A DNA stretch of 64,000 bases from Crocodylus rhombifer (GCA_038503035.1 JAVSML010020801.1:62001-126000); one strand, 5' to 3'. Numbered from the stretch's first letter, positions 11,167-22,709 are shown. Numbers and translations: made by a program. The notes: generated by a model not told the origin, from the sequence alone.

Positions 11167-11498
11167 TTGAGATGGCAAAAGGCATGCAGGTGTGAGGGCA
11201 CAACCATGACTGGACCCAGGTCTGGTGCAAGATCAAGTCCCTGAGATCAGCATTTTACAGAGCCAAAGACATGAACTCTCGTTCTAGGGTAGGTTGCACA
11301 CTTGCCCCCATCTATGACTAGCTGTCCATCATTCTCTCCAGAGATGTGGGGGACAACTCAGCTTTGCAGACATTCAGCACCAGTGTTGGCCTGGAGGTGG
11401 TGGTGGAGGAGAAGGCGGCGGTGGCGGTGACAGCAGCACCTCCTCAGGGTGAAACCATGTCTCAGCTGTTCGGAGACTGCTCCCTGTTAGTCTCATAG
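11167..11498 (+). pseudogene. Myb/SANT-like domain protein fragment
   Basis: A plus-strand fragment that translates around 11210-11285 as DWTQVWCKIKSLRSAFYRAK, followed by a short CTLAPIYD box and then an acidic/alanine-rich linker (VGLEVVVEEKAAVAVTAAPP). This matches the third helix and downstream part of the Myb/SANT-like domain proteins linked to Harbinger transposons and the MSANTD family. The N-terminal part is missing because the CR1 nest ends at 11166. The C-terminal part is cut by the CR1 at 11.5 kb. It could be the partner ORF of the Harbinger remnant at 3.2-5.0 kb. Stops are present (for example the TAG after PIYD), so it is not functional. Confidence 0.5.
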
Positions 11499-13390
11499 TT
11501 GGGAGTGTCGGAACCCCACTGCCCACATCTCTCCAGGTCGAAAAATACTCATTCACCATCACTGTCAGGGTGCAGCCCTCCAAGCCAATTTGTGACCCAT
11601 CCGACTGTGTAGGTGTTGACACCACAGATGCCTAATTTTTTAATGAGGATGGGGTGAGAGACCATGTCAAAGGCCTTCCTAAAGTCCGGAAAGACTACAT
11701 GCACCACAACACCTACATCCAAGGCTTTTGTGACTTAGTCATAGAAGGCCACCAGGTTGGTCTGACAGGACCTGCCTCCAATGAACCTATGTCGGCTGCT
11801 TCTAAGCCTCAGACACCTCACCAGAGCACCTCAAGTGTTCAAAAGGCTGTGCCAGGGGTCCTGCAATGACCTCTGCCAATTCCCTAAGCACTCTGGGGTG
11901 AAGATCATCAGGACTTGCTGATTTGAACACATCTAGTTCCTCCAGAAGTTCCCTGACTAGATCCTCACTGACCCTGGGCCTGGGTGTGCCTCCCTTGGTC
12001 CGTCCAGAATCCCATTGTGGGGTATGGCCCTGTCCCTGCTCAGAAAAATGGAAGCAAAGAATCCGTTAAAGCGATTAGCTTTGTTGTCTGGTGCTACCGC
12101 CAAGTTACCAAGCATGTCCTGCAGAGGCCCCACATTACTTGGTACCTTCTTTTTACCCCCTATGCATTTAAAAAAAGGACTTCTTGTTATCTTTGATCCG
12201 GGTCACTAGTCCCAGTTCCATCTCTGCCTTAGCCTTCCCAACAGCCCTCCTACATTCATGAGCCAAGGAGGAATAATCCTCCCTGGTGATGGCCCCTCCC
12301 TTCCATTGTATGCCTCCTTTTTGGCTTTGAGATGTTCGTGGATGCTTTTGGTAAGGCATGGGGGCTTTTGAGCACTCTTGCCCCCTTTGATCCGCGTAGG
12401 GATTGTCACCCTTTGGGTTTGGAGGATTGTGTCCTTAAGGAACGACCACTCTTCTTCGACCCCCAACTCCCCTCCAAAACCTCAGTGCCTCCCCGACTAG
12501 TCTCCTTACCTCATTGAAATCCGCCCTCCTGAAGTCCAGGACTGCTGCCTTACTTCAGGATGGTGAATTCCTGCAGGTGATGATCACTGTCGCCCAGGTG
12601 GTCGAGCACCCGCAGCCCTCTCACCAGGTTGTCACCTGTGACCAGGACCAGGTCCAAGAAGGCGTCTCCCCTGGTGGGACTGTGCACCTCCTGGGTTAAG
12701 TGGAGGTCCTGTACCTCAGCTAGGAACCTACATGAGCAGTCAGACCTGGCTGATTGCTCTTCCCAGCAGATGTCCGGGTAGTTTAGGTCACCCATGATGA
12801 CCACGTCCCTTGACTTGACTGCCTCCGTGAGCTGACCTGAGAATTCCTGGTCCAGCTCTTCTCCCTGGTTGGGTGGTCTGTAGTAGACCCCCACCATTAG
12901 GTCCCTTTCCCCTTGACCCCCTTGTATTCTGACCCAGCGCACTTCAGTCTGCCCTACCTCAGACCCAGTGCTGTTTGCTAAGGACACGTATTGCTCTTTG
13001 ACGTACAGCACCACTCCCCTGCCTTTCCTACCTGTACAGCCTATAGCTCTTGATGTTTGCCATCCAGTTGTGCATTGGATCCCACCACATTTAGGTGAGC
13101 CCCACTATGTCTGGGCTTGTGTTAGCTAGCAGGAGGGCAAGTTCCTCCTGCTTGTTCCCCATACTAGGAACATTAGTATATGGAGCCATTTAAGACCTCC
13201 TGAGGGTGTATGCACCTCCCCCCGAATCCCTGGACTGTCCGGGCCCCTGTCTCTTACCTGGCTATTTCTTGTGCTCTTCACCTGTCTTGGCCGGGCTCTT
13301 CCTGTGGGTTTCTCTTGGTTTGGTGTTCATGGCTCCCTTGGTCCTCTTCCTCTCCCTGAGGACTAGTTGCAGCAAGAACCATTGATCACC
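11499..13390 (-). mobile_element. CR1 LINE, minus strand, truncated at its 3' side
   Basis: A minus-strand CR1 that runs from the ORF1-ORF2 spacer (about 13390) through the endonuclease (13190-12550) into the reverse transcriptase, and stops near 11499 in the GSGVPQ block. Visible motifs are SMGNKQEELALLL, VVIMGDLNYPDICW and GDSDHHLQEF (catalytic SDH kept) in the endonuclease, and KAFDMVSHPILIKKLG in the RT. Stops and frameshifts occur, for example between 12550 and 12466. The 3' third, including the FADD box and the 3' repeat, is absent, which is unusual because CR1 copies are normally truncated at the 5' end. The adjoining 5' end lies next to the N gap. Confidence 0.8.
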
Positions 13391-13397
13391 ATAGAGT

Positions 13398-13407
13398 NNN
13401 NNNNNNN
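13398..13407. other. Assembly gap (10 N)
   Basis: Ten undetermined bases at the 5' edge of the minus-strand CR1. Confidence 1.
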
Positions 13408-13692
13408 GGTTGGTCACCATGTTCTTTTGGTGGTGGTGCAGGCCCGCCAGGTTCAATAGCTAATCATCTACTTTAATTAATTTGTTGCAGCTAGCATGGG
13501 CAATGACATCCAGGGACCTGTTCCCAGAGCAGTGAGTACTCATAAGTTTTGAGCAGTACAAGTTGTGCCCCAGTTTTGCAGGGTCTGTTTTCATGCCTGC
13601 TGGGATTTTGTGTATTGCATGGTGAGAGTCAGGGTGTGTACTTTCTTCCATTTGGGGGGAAGCTAACCATTGCTTTTTTCTTTGTTTTTCAG

Positions 13693-14250
13693 GCACAATG
13701 ACCCATGGCCACTAGGAACGGTGCCTTGCTCACACTTCAGCAGAGTACTGCAGAGATTTTTGCAGCAAGCAGAGATGGTCCCACGAAACCTCACTTGAGG
13801 TTTTAGCAGAGTCCTTGTAGCCAGAGCAGAAAGCAAAGCTGCCTGGTGGTACTAACTTCATGATTTGATGTGTAAGGACCATGCCATCCTCAAGAAAGTG
13901 CAAGACACCTTGAGAAATTTGAAAGACACAGTTGACAAGTCCAGTCCTGACTTCCAGAGTTGAAATGACATGTTCAAGGAGGCCTTCCAGAAATACCTAA
14001 AAAACGAACAGTTACGATGCCCAAAAAAGAAAAGTCAATCTGTTCATCTTGCCTCTGTGCAAGATGATCCTGTTCCCCCTAACTCTGTGGGGTCACAGCA
14101 GGGCCATAATTGCCAACAGGACCAGGAAGGTACCGCTGCATTTCAGGGAGACGGGGTGGTTCAGGGTCATGATGGGCTAAAAGCGAAGAAGCCCAAATAA
14201 CTGCTCTAATATTCTGTTGCAAACAATAAAAGCTCATAGTTTTCTAGTTT
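13693..14250 (+). other. Unrecognised plus-strand ORF ending at AATAAA
   Basis: A pyrimidine tract followed by CAG (acceptor-like) ends at 13692. Downstream, an open stretch at 13970-14200 encodes 76 residues rich in Gln and Lys (MFKEAFQKYLKNEQL and onward, ending GLKAKKPK). The TAA stop is followed 27 bases later by AATAAA (14227). An in-frame stop lies just before the ATG at 13970, and the upstream coding reads DKSSPDFQS then stop. It looks like the last exon of a decayed transposon or retrogene. I do not recognise the family and give it no function. Confidence 0.3.
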
Positions 14251-14429
14251 CCTGTGTCTGCCTCCATATCCCCACTTCTGCATGCTCTTTCTTGGCTCAC
14301 CCAACACAAAGCTTCCTGTTGTGTGTGTAACACCTGAGCAAGGCCTTTTGTTGGGGTAGGGGTGGACTGGGGTTTGCAGCTTTGCAATCTCTGTCCCTCC
14401 CCACCCCCGAGCAGCCTGGCTTTCTTTTT

Positions 14430-16110
14430 TGCAAGCCACCATCAACCAGCCACCTGCGGCTTAGTTTCTCCTCTGAATGACGGAGCCTTTCTTCTTGGTT
14501 GCTGTCCTTCACCAAGACCTCTTTGACCCACTTGCTCTGACTGCTTGCCACCTTCCTTCTACTGCTTCTTGTCTGCTTCCCGCCGTTCTTCCTGGGAGGC
14601 GTGGCAGAAACTGAGACTTGTTCACAGTTTGGTGCAAGCAACACCTCTCCATTCCTTAATCTCAAAAATTCTTCTTGATTGCTGGTCTCTTCGTCTGCCA
14701 GCTTGCTCTCTGCCTTACACCTCAGCCAGCAAGCAGACACGTCCTGACCTGACCTCTCTCCATTGCACACCTGTAACTTTGCAATTGGTGCTGGCCACAA
14801 AAGCCTTCCTCTTGTTGGCTGTCAAAGACCTCTAGATCCCTCTTGCCCCATGGCTGGGGGCTGGGCTTTTAGCTCAGGCAAACTCCCTCCCTAGCTCCCT
14901 CCTGTCCCATGGGTGGGGCTCTTAGCACTCCAGGATGGTGCTCTGGCGTACTTCCTCCCTAGCAACTCCTTCATGGTCACTGGACATTTCTCAAATGCAC
15001 TTCTGCACTGCAGAAAATCACTACATAAAATCCCCATAGACCACTGTAGTACATGTGCCTTTAAAAATAATTCTTGCTACAGTAGTCTATGCACCTACCT
15101 CTTCATTGCAGCCTTGTAGCTTGGGAGTCATTTCTGCTGGCCACAAAGCCTCCTAAATTGGTATTGGCCACAAAGCCGTCTTCTTCTAAGTTGCTGGCCA
15201 AGACCTCTTTGTACCACTTGCCCCGCTTCACCCCACTTTTCCACTTCTTCTTGGGAGCCAGTGGCAGAATCTATCCCTGCAGCGGCAGAGGTCTCGGGTC
15301 AGAGGCGGTGCCTTCTTCAGCACAAAAAGCTTGAGTTTCTCCTCTGAATTGTGAAGGCCTTCTTAGGCCTTCTTCTTGGTTACTGGCCAAGACCTCTTCA
15401 CCCCTCTTGCCCTGTGCTTCATGACACCCCCCCGTTGCACCCTTGTAACTTTGGAACATTGATGGGGAAAAGCTTCTTGCTGTGTGGGGATAACCCTGCC
15501 TGCTTCCTGCCCTCCTGCTTGGGAGCCAGTGGCAGAAGCTATCCCTGCAGTGGCAGAGGTCTCGGGTCAGAGGCGGTGCCTTCTTCCCCACAAAGAGCTT
15601 GAGTCCATCCAAAATTGCCTTCTTAGGCCTTCTTCTTGGTTGCTGGCTGTTCTGGGTAGTAGGCTCTTTGGCCCACTTGGGACTTCGGCATTGTTGCTGT
15701 GGGAAAGATTCTTCCTGGGCAAGGGAAACACTGCCTGCTTCTTGCCCTTCTCAGGACCACTGCAGTGGCAGAAGCTGAGGCACTTTGGCCCAAGCATCCA
15801 GGCCCACTTCACGTATAGTCTTCTCTCCCTCCCCCTGGTTACTGGCCATGCCCTGCATCAGTACGATCATTTCATTCATTGCTGCAGAGGGCTTGGGTTG
15901 CAGGGGGGCCTTCCACTAAGGAAGCTGTGGCTTGAGTTGCTCATCTGAATTGCGGAGGCCTTCTTGGTACCTTTGCCTGATCTCTGCCTTAGACCTCTTG
16001 CCCTCCTCCTTGAAAGCTTTGACCACTGCAGTGGCAAAAGCTGAGGCTTCTTTACTGGTTTTGGCACTAGCATGAGCTTGATTTGCACAAGTCCTGTAGG
16101 CCAACTTCTT
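14430..16110 (-). repeat. Degenerate coding-like repeat field, period near 265 bp
   Basis: Related blocks recur at about 14440-14640, 15180-15345, 15355-15620 and 15625-15790. The clearest pair is a stretch of more than 60 nearly identical bases starting GGGAGCCAGTGGCAG at 15253 and again 268 bp later at 15521. On the minus strand the blocks translate into a recurring NQEEGLRR(S/N)-type lysine- and glutamate-rich module, and into TSKEASAFATAVVKAFKEEG at 16068-15999. This looks like a once-coding internal repeat protein, or a satellite derived from one. No known domain is recognised and every frame is broken. Confidence 0.55.
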
Positions 16111-16261
16111 ATAGTCTTCTTGACCTGCACCATTATTGTTACTGGCTATGCACCTACCACCAAATTCAGATTGGGGTACATACACGAGAGAAAATACACT
16201 ATAGGTGGCATGGGGTACAAAAATTTAACAGGGATTAGGAAAAAAAAAAGTATTATTTCCT

Positions 16262-16578
16262 AAGCTTTGTGCCCAGCAAAGATTGCAAAGGTACAATGCA
16301 ATGGAAAAGGAGTAGCATGGCCCGACTCAGCCAGCCAGCTGAGTCAAGCCATCCATCTGGACCTGAGGGGGTCTCAATCATGCCTGGGGGCTCCCCACTT
16401 AAGGCAGTCCCCTTTGCAACCATGGCTTCCCCTCCACCCCCCTGTTCCTGCTATGTGGGACATGGTCACCTCCATCCTCCCCTCTCCCCCACCCACCCAT
16501 GTTGGGGCTCCCTCTACTCCTCCCCAAGCTTTGTGCCCTACAAAGATTGCAAAGGTACAATGCAATGGAGAGTAGCAT
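16262..16578. repeat. Direct repeat pair about 264 bp apart
   Basis: The block AAGCTTTGTGCCC followed by CAAAGATTGCAAAGGTAC and AATGCAATGG occurs at 16262-16319 and again at 16526-16578. The spacing of about 264 bp is close to that of the repeat field to the left, so this is probably part of the same array. Its reverse complement has weaker matches near 14759 and 15434. Confidence 0.6.
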
Positions 16579-18189
16579 CCCATCCCCCTCCACCACCCTG
16601 CCTGAGGGGGGTCCTTTGCAACCATGCCTGGGGGCCCCAACAGTTAGGGGGGCCCTCCCTAACTAAGCTCTGTGGGTGGGTGGGTTTCTTTCTTGCAAGA
16701 AGATGCTGGCTGGCTGCATGCAGACGAGCACTGGCCGAGCATTTGGTCTTCCTCCAACCAAAAGCAGTTCACCCTGCAACTTCCCAGTAATGGACTCTAT
16801 AAAAGTTGCAGGGTCATCAGTAACCAGCAGGAAGCACCAGTAACCAGGCTGGCTGACTGGTTACCTGCCTCCCTCCATCCCTTCCTTCCTCTTGCCCTCC
16901 CACCATATAGCCCTCCATCCATCCATATCTATTACAGAAGGGACATGGGAGCATAATTGTGAATTGGTGTTTTATGCTATGTGTGGCTGTAGTATAAATT
17001 GTATTGTGATTTCTAAATGGAATTGATTGCAATTCAATTTATCGTTAAAAAAAAATAAGGATAAGGAAGATTTGTACTTGTTCCTGCTTGATTTCATGGA
17101 CCTGGGAGGAAGGGGAGCTGGAGGCTTGCAGGTGGCCCGGGGATAGGAGGGAAAGTGGTTCCTTCCCAGGCTGGACACAACCAGGGCCCATATTTCCAAT
17201 TGGTTGGCCTCCCCTCCAGGCACTGCTCAATAATATGTTTCAGGATAGCCATCTGATGCAAAATGTCTGGATAATCAGTCACATGCATGTGGCTGTGCAT
17301 CCAGAGACAGAGTACCTCTGGATGTGCAAATACCAGAAATGCACTGCATTTCCAAAAAGGCCAGGTGACCAGGAAAAAAAGAGAATAAGTCAAGGTCTAG
17401 GACAAGCTGCTAGCCATTGCAATGCTTACAGAACGCTCTCTGCAGCACAAGCAGTTATTGCATGGACAAAGCACCCATGAGGAACTGTCCAGACATGGCC
17501 AGATACCCCCTCCAGCCTCTGCTTGGCTCCTGCTCCTTTCTGGAGGTGCAAACCCAGCTCTAATGTTTTCCCCTACAAACATCTGCCTGCACACTTGAGA
17601 AGACCAGGCTCTCTCCAGGGGTTAGCAGGTTGAAGAGGGCAAGGGGGTTGGTCTGCAAACCCTCTATAAAAAAATCCTGCATGAAGAACCTTTCAAAGAA
17701 AATGGTACACATGGCAAAGAAAGCATTGGGAGGAAGACAAAAATAAAAAAGACTTTGTTTGGTCTACACCTGCCCATAGTACTTGTAAGAAGTTTATTTA
17801 CAGGGAGGAATCCTCTCACTGCCATCGGAAGGGAGGTTACTGTTTAAAAAGAAACACTGAGGAGCAGCGCACTGCCATCTGGTAGCCACTCACAGCAGCA
17901 GTGTTGCCATTTATTTCTACTGGTGTGTGCTGAATGTCTAGTGGAAGCGAGGGTTAAAGTCTATCATCTGTGAATGGACGTATATTGATAGGTCCATTGT
18001 ACACGGGATCACTTGTAGTATGGACTATTCACTAATGTTGGGTTTATAGACAACATTTTGGTTATGCATTTTAACAGGTGTTGTTGAACCTATGTAATGC
18101 ATACATATATGTAGGTGTATTATATTTGAAATTCATCTTTCCTGTTTCCGGTAAATAGTTATAGCTAAAATAAAGACCTCCACCTGTTA
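16579..18189. other. No gene recognised
   Basis: About 1.6 kb without supportable coding sequence. It has CT-rich low-complexity sequence around 16860-16925 and A-rich runs at 17045 and 17745. Short ORFs occur on both strands with no domain content. Confidence 0.5.
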
Positions 18190-19075
18190 CTTAGGCTGGA
18201 GTGGATTCCTGGGGAGGTGAGTGAGGAACACACCGTTTTGGTGAGCTGCCTGAGGGAGAGCCCAAAACTATTGATACCCGGAGGATCTTGAATCTGGTAT
18301 AGCACCCGGCCCAGGTGCTGGGGGAGGGTTACATGTGCATCACTAATAAAGCTTTTTTCCCCTGTTTCATCAGACAGGTGAGCCATAGTGCAATCCATAA
18401 GACTCCTTGATCCACTCCCCTTCTGAGGCAGATGGTCCCTTGTACGTCTGCCAACACACCACCCAGGAGGCTCTGAAAGGCACCTGGGGCAATGTGCAGG
18501 GGAGATAACAAGGGAGACATGGAGGTTTCTGGGCTGATCAGAGTAAGTAGGATGGGGGTGATGGGGAGGGGACTTGCTAGTGTGGCTGGCTACAGACCAG
18601 CTCACATGGGGCAGCTGGAACCTCACAGCCTGGTGACAATGTCTTTCCCTCTCAGAAAGCATTCTGGGGCTTGTTCCCAGAAACTTGCCCCTGCAACGTT
18701 TCCCTGCCCATGGGCACAAGAAACAGGCACGTGGGAGACCAAACATTTTGCTTCTTTTCCCAAGAAGCATGTTCTGTGTGACCCCAATGACCAATTGCCA
18801 TAAAACCAGTACTTTGGGCCCAGAATCCAGAGACCTGTGGCAATGTCTGCATGGTCAGTCCTTGGTCACAGGTCACAGCTGCAGGCATAGGGGAGACCCT
18901 GCAGGCAGCATCAGCTCTGGGGATGGATCCCCCGCATTGTCTTGCGCAGGGGGCTGGGATGCAGGTCTCTGCCCATGAGTTGTCCCTGCATGGGCTTTCC
19001 CTGCTCCTGAGGCTTTGCCAGCAGTGCCTGGGCCAGGGCAAACACTGCTGGCAGTGCCAAAGCACTGAAGTTTGG
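18190..19075. repeat. Upstream flank of receptor copy A (duplicated unit)
   Basis: This region aligns by eye with 44.3-45.06 kb, upstream of copy B. Shared landmarks, in order, are TTCATCAGACAGG, GGTCCCTTGTACRTC, CACAGCCTGGTGACAA, TTCCCTGCCCATGGG, CATTTTGCTTCT and GGGCTTTCCCTGCTCCTGA. It shows that the tandem duplication included at least about 1 kb 5' of the receptor gene. Neither copy has convincing coding sequence; long minus-strand ORFs in both copies diverge and carry no domain I recognise. Confidence 0.7.
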
Positions 19076-19078
19076 CAC

Positions 19079-20377
19079 AGTGGCAAAGTGGGTACCCCTG
19101 ATCAGCCAGTGCTAGTTTCCCTACCTGCCCCTGGGCACGTTGCCCACCTACCTCATCTGCCATGCCTTGCTCTTACTTAACTGAGGTGTTATTTAAGGTG
19201 GAAGACCGCCCATTCTTGCCCCAATGCCAGGGGGTGCTATCTGCAGCGCCGTTCCTTCCCTACACCACAGCCCAAGCCTCACAGATGGCATCCAGATGAC
19301 AATGCTCCCAGCCTACAGACGCACCAAGCTTAGGCCTCATGGTCAAGCCTCAGGTGTAGACACATTCATACTGCCTTTCTCTCACTAGGGCCTCTTTCAC
19401 ACCTCAACAACTTGTACTGCCTTGCTCCCTCTTGGAGCAAGCCTCTTAGGCCATAGGCTTTAACTAGCTCATACCTTGGGTGGCAGACATACCATCTTTT
19501 GGGCCTCTCCCATATAACCCTCACCAGGGTAGTGGCCAGGAAATTACCCTACCAGGTCTAAGCTTGTGCTGGCCCCTTCCAGGGCAACTCTAATAACCCT
19601 CACCCACACACATACTGGATTCACAGCCCTCTGGCTTCCCCCTGGGGCTCCACATCTCCTCACCCCACATGGGTCCAGGTGACCACAGCCATGCCTGATC
19701 CCAAATCAGAGGAGACCAGCTTGCATCGGGGGAGTCCCTGTTCCCCCAAGCACCGCCAGGAGTGACCAGGAATAACAGTCACAAGCTGGCAGAGGGGAGA
19801 TTCAGACTAGACATCAGGAGGCGCAACTTCACAGTCAGGGCAGCTAGGATCTAGAACCTACTTCCAAGAGAAGTGGTGCTGGCTCCTACCCCAGGGGTCC
19901 TTAAGAGGAGGCTGGATATACACCACACCAGGGTCATTTGATCCCAGTATTCTTCACTGCCATGGCAGGGGGTCAGACTTGATGATCTGCTCAGGTCCCT
20001 TCTGACCCTAGAAGGTATCATACTTCTGATGTTAAATGACCCACCAAAAGGTGGGGGCTGTGTTTAAACACCCAAACCCTCCTTTCACCAAGGTGGTAAC
20101 TGGCCTGGCATTTCCTGGGGGCTCCCACACCACTGAGAGCCCCACCAGACCACCCACTCACAGCAGGGACCAGGACCCTCCAAGCCATCCCCTACAATTC
20201 CTCCCTTACCTACAGAATATTGCACACAGCTAAACACCACTTCTACCTACCTCACCAGCAAAGAACTGCTCTGTCTATGTAGGCAGCCAGAGATCAAAAA
20301 TGGCCACCACAATCAAGCACCTGTTGGCTGCTTGGCTCAGCTCTTAAAGTGGCAGGCACCAACAGTGCCCTGCCCCA
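19079..20377 (+). mobile_element. Solo LTR, family with TGTGGCAAA start (decayed copy)
   Basis: An LTR copy homologous over its length to the element at 38221-39601. Shared words include CCAGGGGGTGCTATCTGCAG, TTCCTTCCCTACACCACAGC and TGGCTGCTTGG near the end. The start is degraded to AGTGGCAAAG and the end to CTGCCCCA. The flanks GGCAC and GGTGC may be a decayed 5-bp target duplication. A CR1 tail is inserted at 19716-20022. It splits the upstream flank of receptor copy A from its promoter region relative to copy B. Confidence 0.7.
19716..20022 (+). mobile_element. CR1 LINE, 3' end, inside a solo LTR
   Basis: A 5'-truncated CR1 tail of about 300 bp coding for the extreme C terminus (DIRRRNFTVRAARI-like, with a stop in place of Trp) and the 3' untranslated GGTCAGACTTGATGATCTG segment. 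It interrupts the LTR family copy that continues at about 20030. The terminal repeat is worn. Confidence 0.8.
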
Positions 20378-20538
20378 GGTGCCCAGGGCAAAGCCTGAAG
20401 TGGCAAACCAGTCTTGCCCTGTACACAGATCCAGGGGACAGAGGGGACACTTCCCCTCATGCTTTTGGGGAATGCAGGCAGTGGAGGGAGCTTCCCTTCC
20501 CCTGCCCCTACGCCCCCCAAATGAACCACTCATGGCTC

Positions 20539-21531
20539 TGTGATGGGCTAGCTGGCAGTAACATGGCCCAGGGGTTTTGAAAGGGCAAAAGATGTTTGGA
20601 GGACTTGGGATTCCCTTTCCGCACCAATCAGGCCCCAGAGACTCACCCCCCTGTGTCCCAGTTGGCCCCTTGGGTCACCTGGAGGGGAATAAAAGGGGCA
20701 GCATGGGCAACTCAGGAAAGAGACCAGTGAGGGACAACAAGGAAGGCACAGGTGCAGGCTCCACACAGGGCTCTTGAACCCCCTGGGAGAGGCTGCAGCC
20801 AGCAGGAGAGGCTCCCCCGCTCCAGGAAGGATCTGAGCAGCAACATGAGGGGTTCCCAGCCCTGCTTCCCGCTCCTCCAATCAGAGGCCAGGCAGCTTCA
20901 CATGAAGTGGTGGCTGTGTGGCAGTGTTCCTGCCTACCATGTGGCAGATCTGGGGTCTAGTTCCAGCCAAGGTGATCCCATCAGGGGTGCAGGGCCTACA
21001 TCTACCACTGGCTGCCATCCACAAGCAGCCCACAGAGACTAGTGGGTGTCACTAGAGGACATCAAATAGTCCCAGCTGAGGTGACTTGGGGTGAGTGAGG
21101 TAACAAGAAGCAAGTCTTCTTGCAGTGGAAAGGGGCCACTGTGTTCCCCACCCCACCCCCTCCCTCCAGGTACCTAGGCCCTATGTTTCCTTGTCATTTT
21201 GCATTTTGTGCCTTTTTATAGTTCACCAACCCGTATTGTTTGTTATCCTGTTTGTGTTTTCTATTTTGTTAACCCTGTTTTTTGTCAACGATTGTAAGTG
21301 TCTAACCTTTGTTGAATCCTGCCCCTTGGGGCACTGTAGTGTCTACTAGACCCCCTGATTTATGCCTGTTATGTTCCCAGTATTAAAAGGTATATGGTTA
21401 AGTCCCCATTGGTGGTCCGGCTCTGCTCTATAGGGGGAGGAGAGTCCCTACACCTCCTACAATGCTTGTGCACCTGCTTTGATCCCTTCAAATGGAGAAA
21501 GGGTACCTCTTGGAGTACCACCCGGGTTACA
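20539..21531 (+). mobile_element. Solo LTR, family TGTGATGGGC...GGTTACA
   Basis: A 993 bp LTR starting TGTGATGGGC and ending CCCGGGTTACA, flanked by the 4-bp duplication GCTC (20535-20538 and 21532-21535). A TATA-like GGAATAAAAGG lies near 20689. A second copy in the opposite orientation sits at 41280-42323 with its own 4-bp duplication, and the two agree at both termini. No gag, pol or env is attached, so it is a solo LTR of an endogenous retrovirus-type element. It lies about 0.6 kb upstream of the leader exon of receptor copy A and might once have supplied a promoter there. Confidence 0.85.
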
Positions 21532-21535
21532 GCTC

Positions 21536-22176
21536 CATCCTCCTTCCCAACCTGGCAGGGCAGCGCTTGTTGGCACCCCCTTTGCTTCGGCACCCAGGGC
21601 AGTCATCCCACTTGCCCCTCCCACTTTGCGATGGCATTGACTGCTGGTCTCGGCTGACTTCTCCTGGCTCAGGATGGGCAGGTCTGTCTCTACTGTCCCA
21701 CCCCTTGTGTTTAAATAAAGGGACTAAGTAAAAGCTGCTTCCTGGGTGTCCTGAGGAAGAGCTTTTACTTCCTTCTTGTACCCGCACCCCCAGTTCAGCA
21801 CAGCCTTGATCACTTCCGGCCTGGGGGAGGCCTCCCTGCACCCGGTAGCTGGGTGTCCCAGGACATGGTATCTGGTCCCTCATCACTGCCCAGGGCTCCA
21901 AGTGGGATACAGCCCCTCTGTGCTTCCCAGTTGGCTGTTAGGACCAGAGGGGGCCTCAGACACAGTGCAGAGCTTGGGGTGCCCCTCCCCTGCACCCCCC
22001 AGGGCCACAGGCAGGGCTGCTCCTGGCCCAGCTCCCACAATCCTGTGCAGTGTAGCAGAAGCAGCTCCAATTTCATGCTGGGCCTTGGCCCCTTCTCCCA
22101 GAACCTCCCTGTGAAACATGGAAGTGGAAATACAAACACATGACCCAGGATCCACCCTGGCTTCATGGGAAAGGAG
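21536..22176 (+). promoter_or_regulatory. 5' flank of receptor copy A
   Basis: This segment matches the region upstream of the copy B leader (45.07-45.72 kb): shared landmarks include GGGGGAGGCCTCCCTGCA, AGGGCCACRGGCAGGGCTG, TTTCATGCTG and the sequence just before the leader ATG. It is the likely former promoter and 5' untranslated region. No canonical TATA box is seen close to the ATG. Where copy B has AAAGTGAAAG, copy A has GAAGTGGAAA. Confidence 0.45.
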
Positions 22177-22239
22177 ATGGTGGCTCTGGCAGGCTGGATG
22201 GTTGCCTGGTCCTGCCTCTCTTCTTCCTGGGGGAAGCTG
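22177..22239 (+). pseudogene. Copy A leader exon
   Basis: The ATG at 22177 aligns with the copy B start; another ATG at 22165 is in frame upstream. The peptide (MVALAGWMVAW...) is shorter and less hydrophobic than in copy B because of a small internal deletion. A GTGAGT donor follows. Confidence 0.5.
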
Positions 22240-22709
22240 GTGAGTGCAGGACTGGCAGACCTCAACTGGACTCGCTGCGTCAGCCCTGATTTCAGGACAA
22301 GCATCAACTGCCCCTTTCAATGGGAAGGGGAAGCTCTTCCTAGGAACCCCCAAGAAGCAGCCATACCCAGTCTGCCTCTCCTGAGAGGAGCCCTGCAGCA
22401 AGCCCTGTTGCAGCTTCCCACGGGCACCTCTGGTTTGAGACCCTGGCTCTTCTCAGCCCCTGGCTTCCCCTGGGACCTGAAGTACCTGCACCTCTGGGAG
22501 CTCCTTCTCCTGGGGTAGCTTCAGGGAGGATGAGTGGTTTCTTCTTTTAATAGGAGGGATGTCCCCAGTGGCACAGCAGTTTGCTCCAGAACAGCCCATC
22601 TGTAGTCTCCTCCTCCTGTTCCCTCTGTACTCACTCAGCCTTTTACCCTGTCCTCTCTGGGCCATTTCTTTCCTGTTTGTCTGTGAGGGGACCCTCTCCC
22701 CCTGTCCAG

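Noticed and set aside
18165..18794. 209-codon minus-strand ORF upstream of copy A
   Set aside because: Its counterpart upstream of copy B diverges and breaks. Similarity between the two is explained by the segmental duplication.
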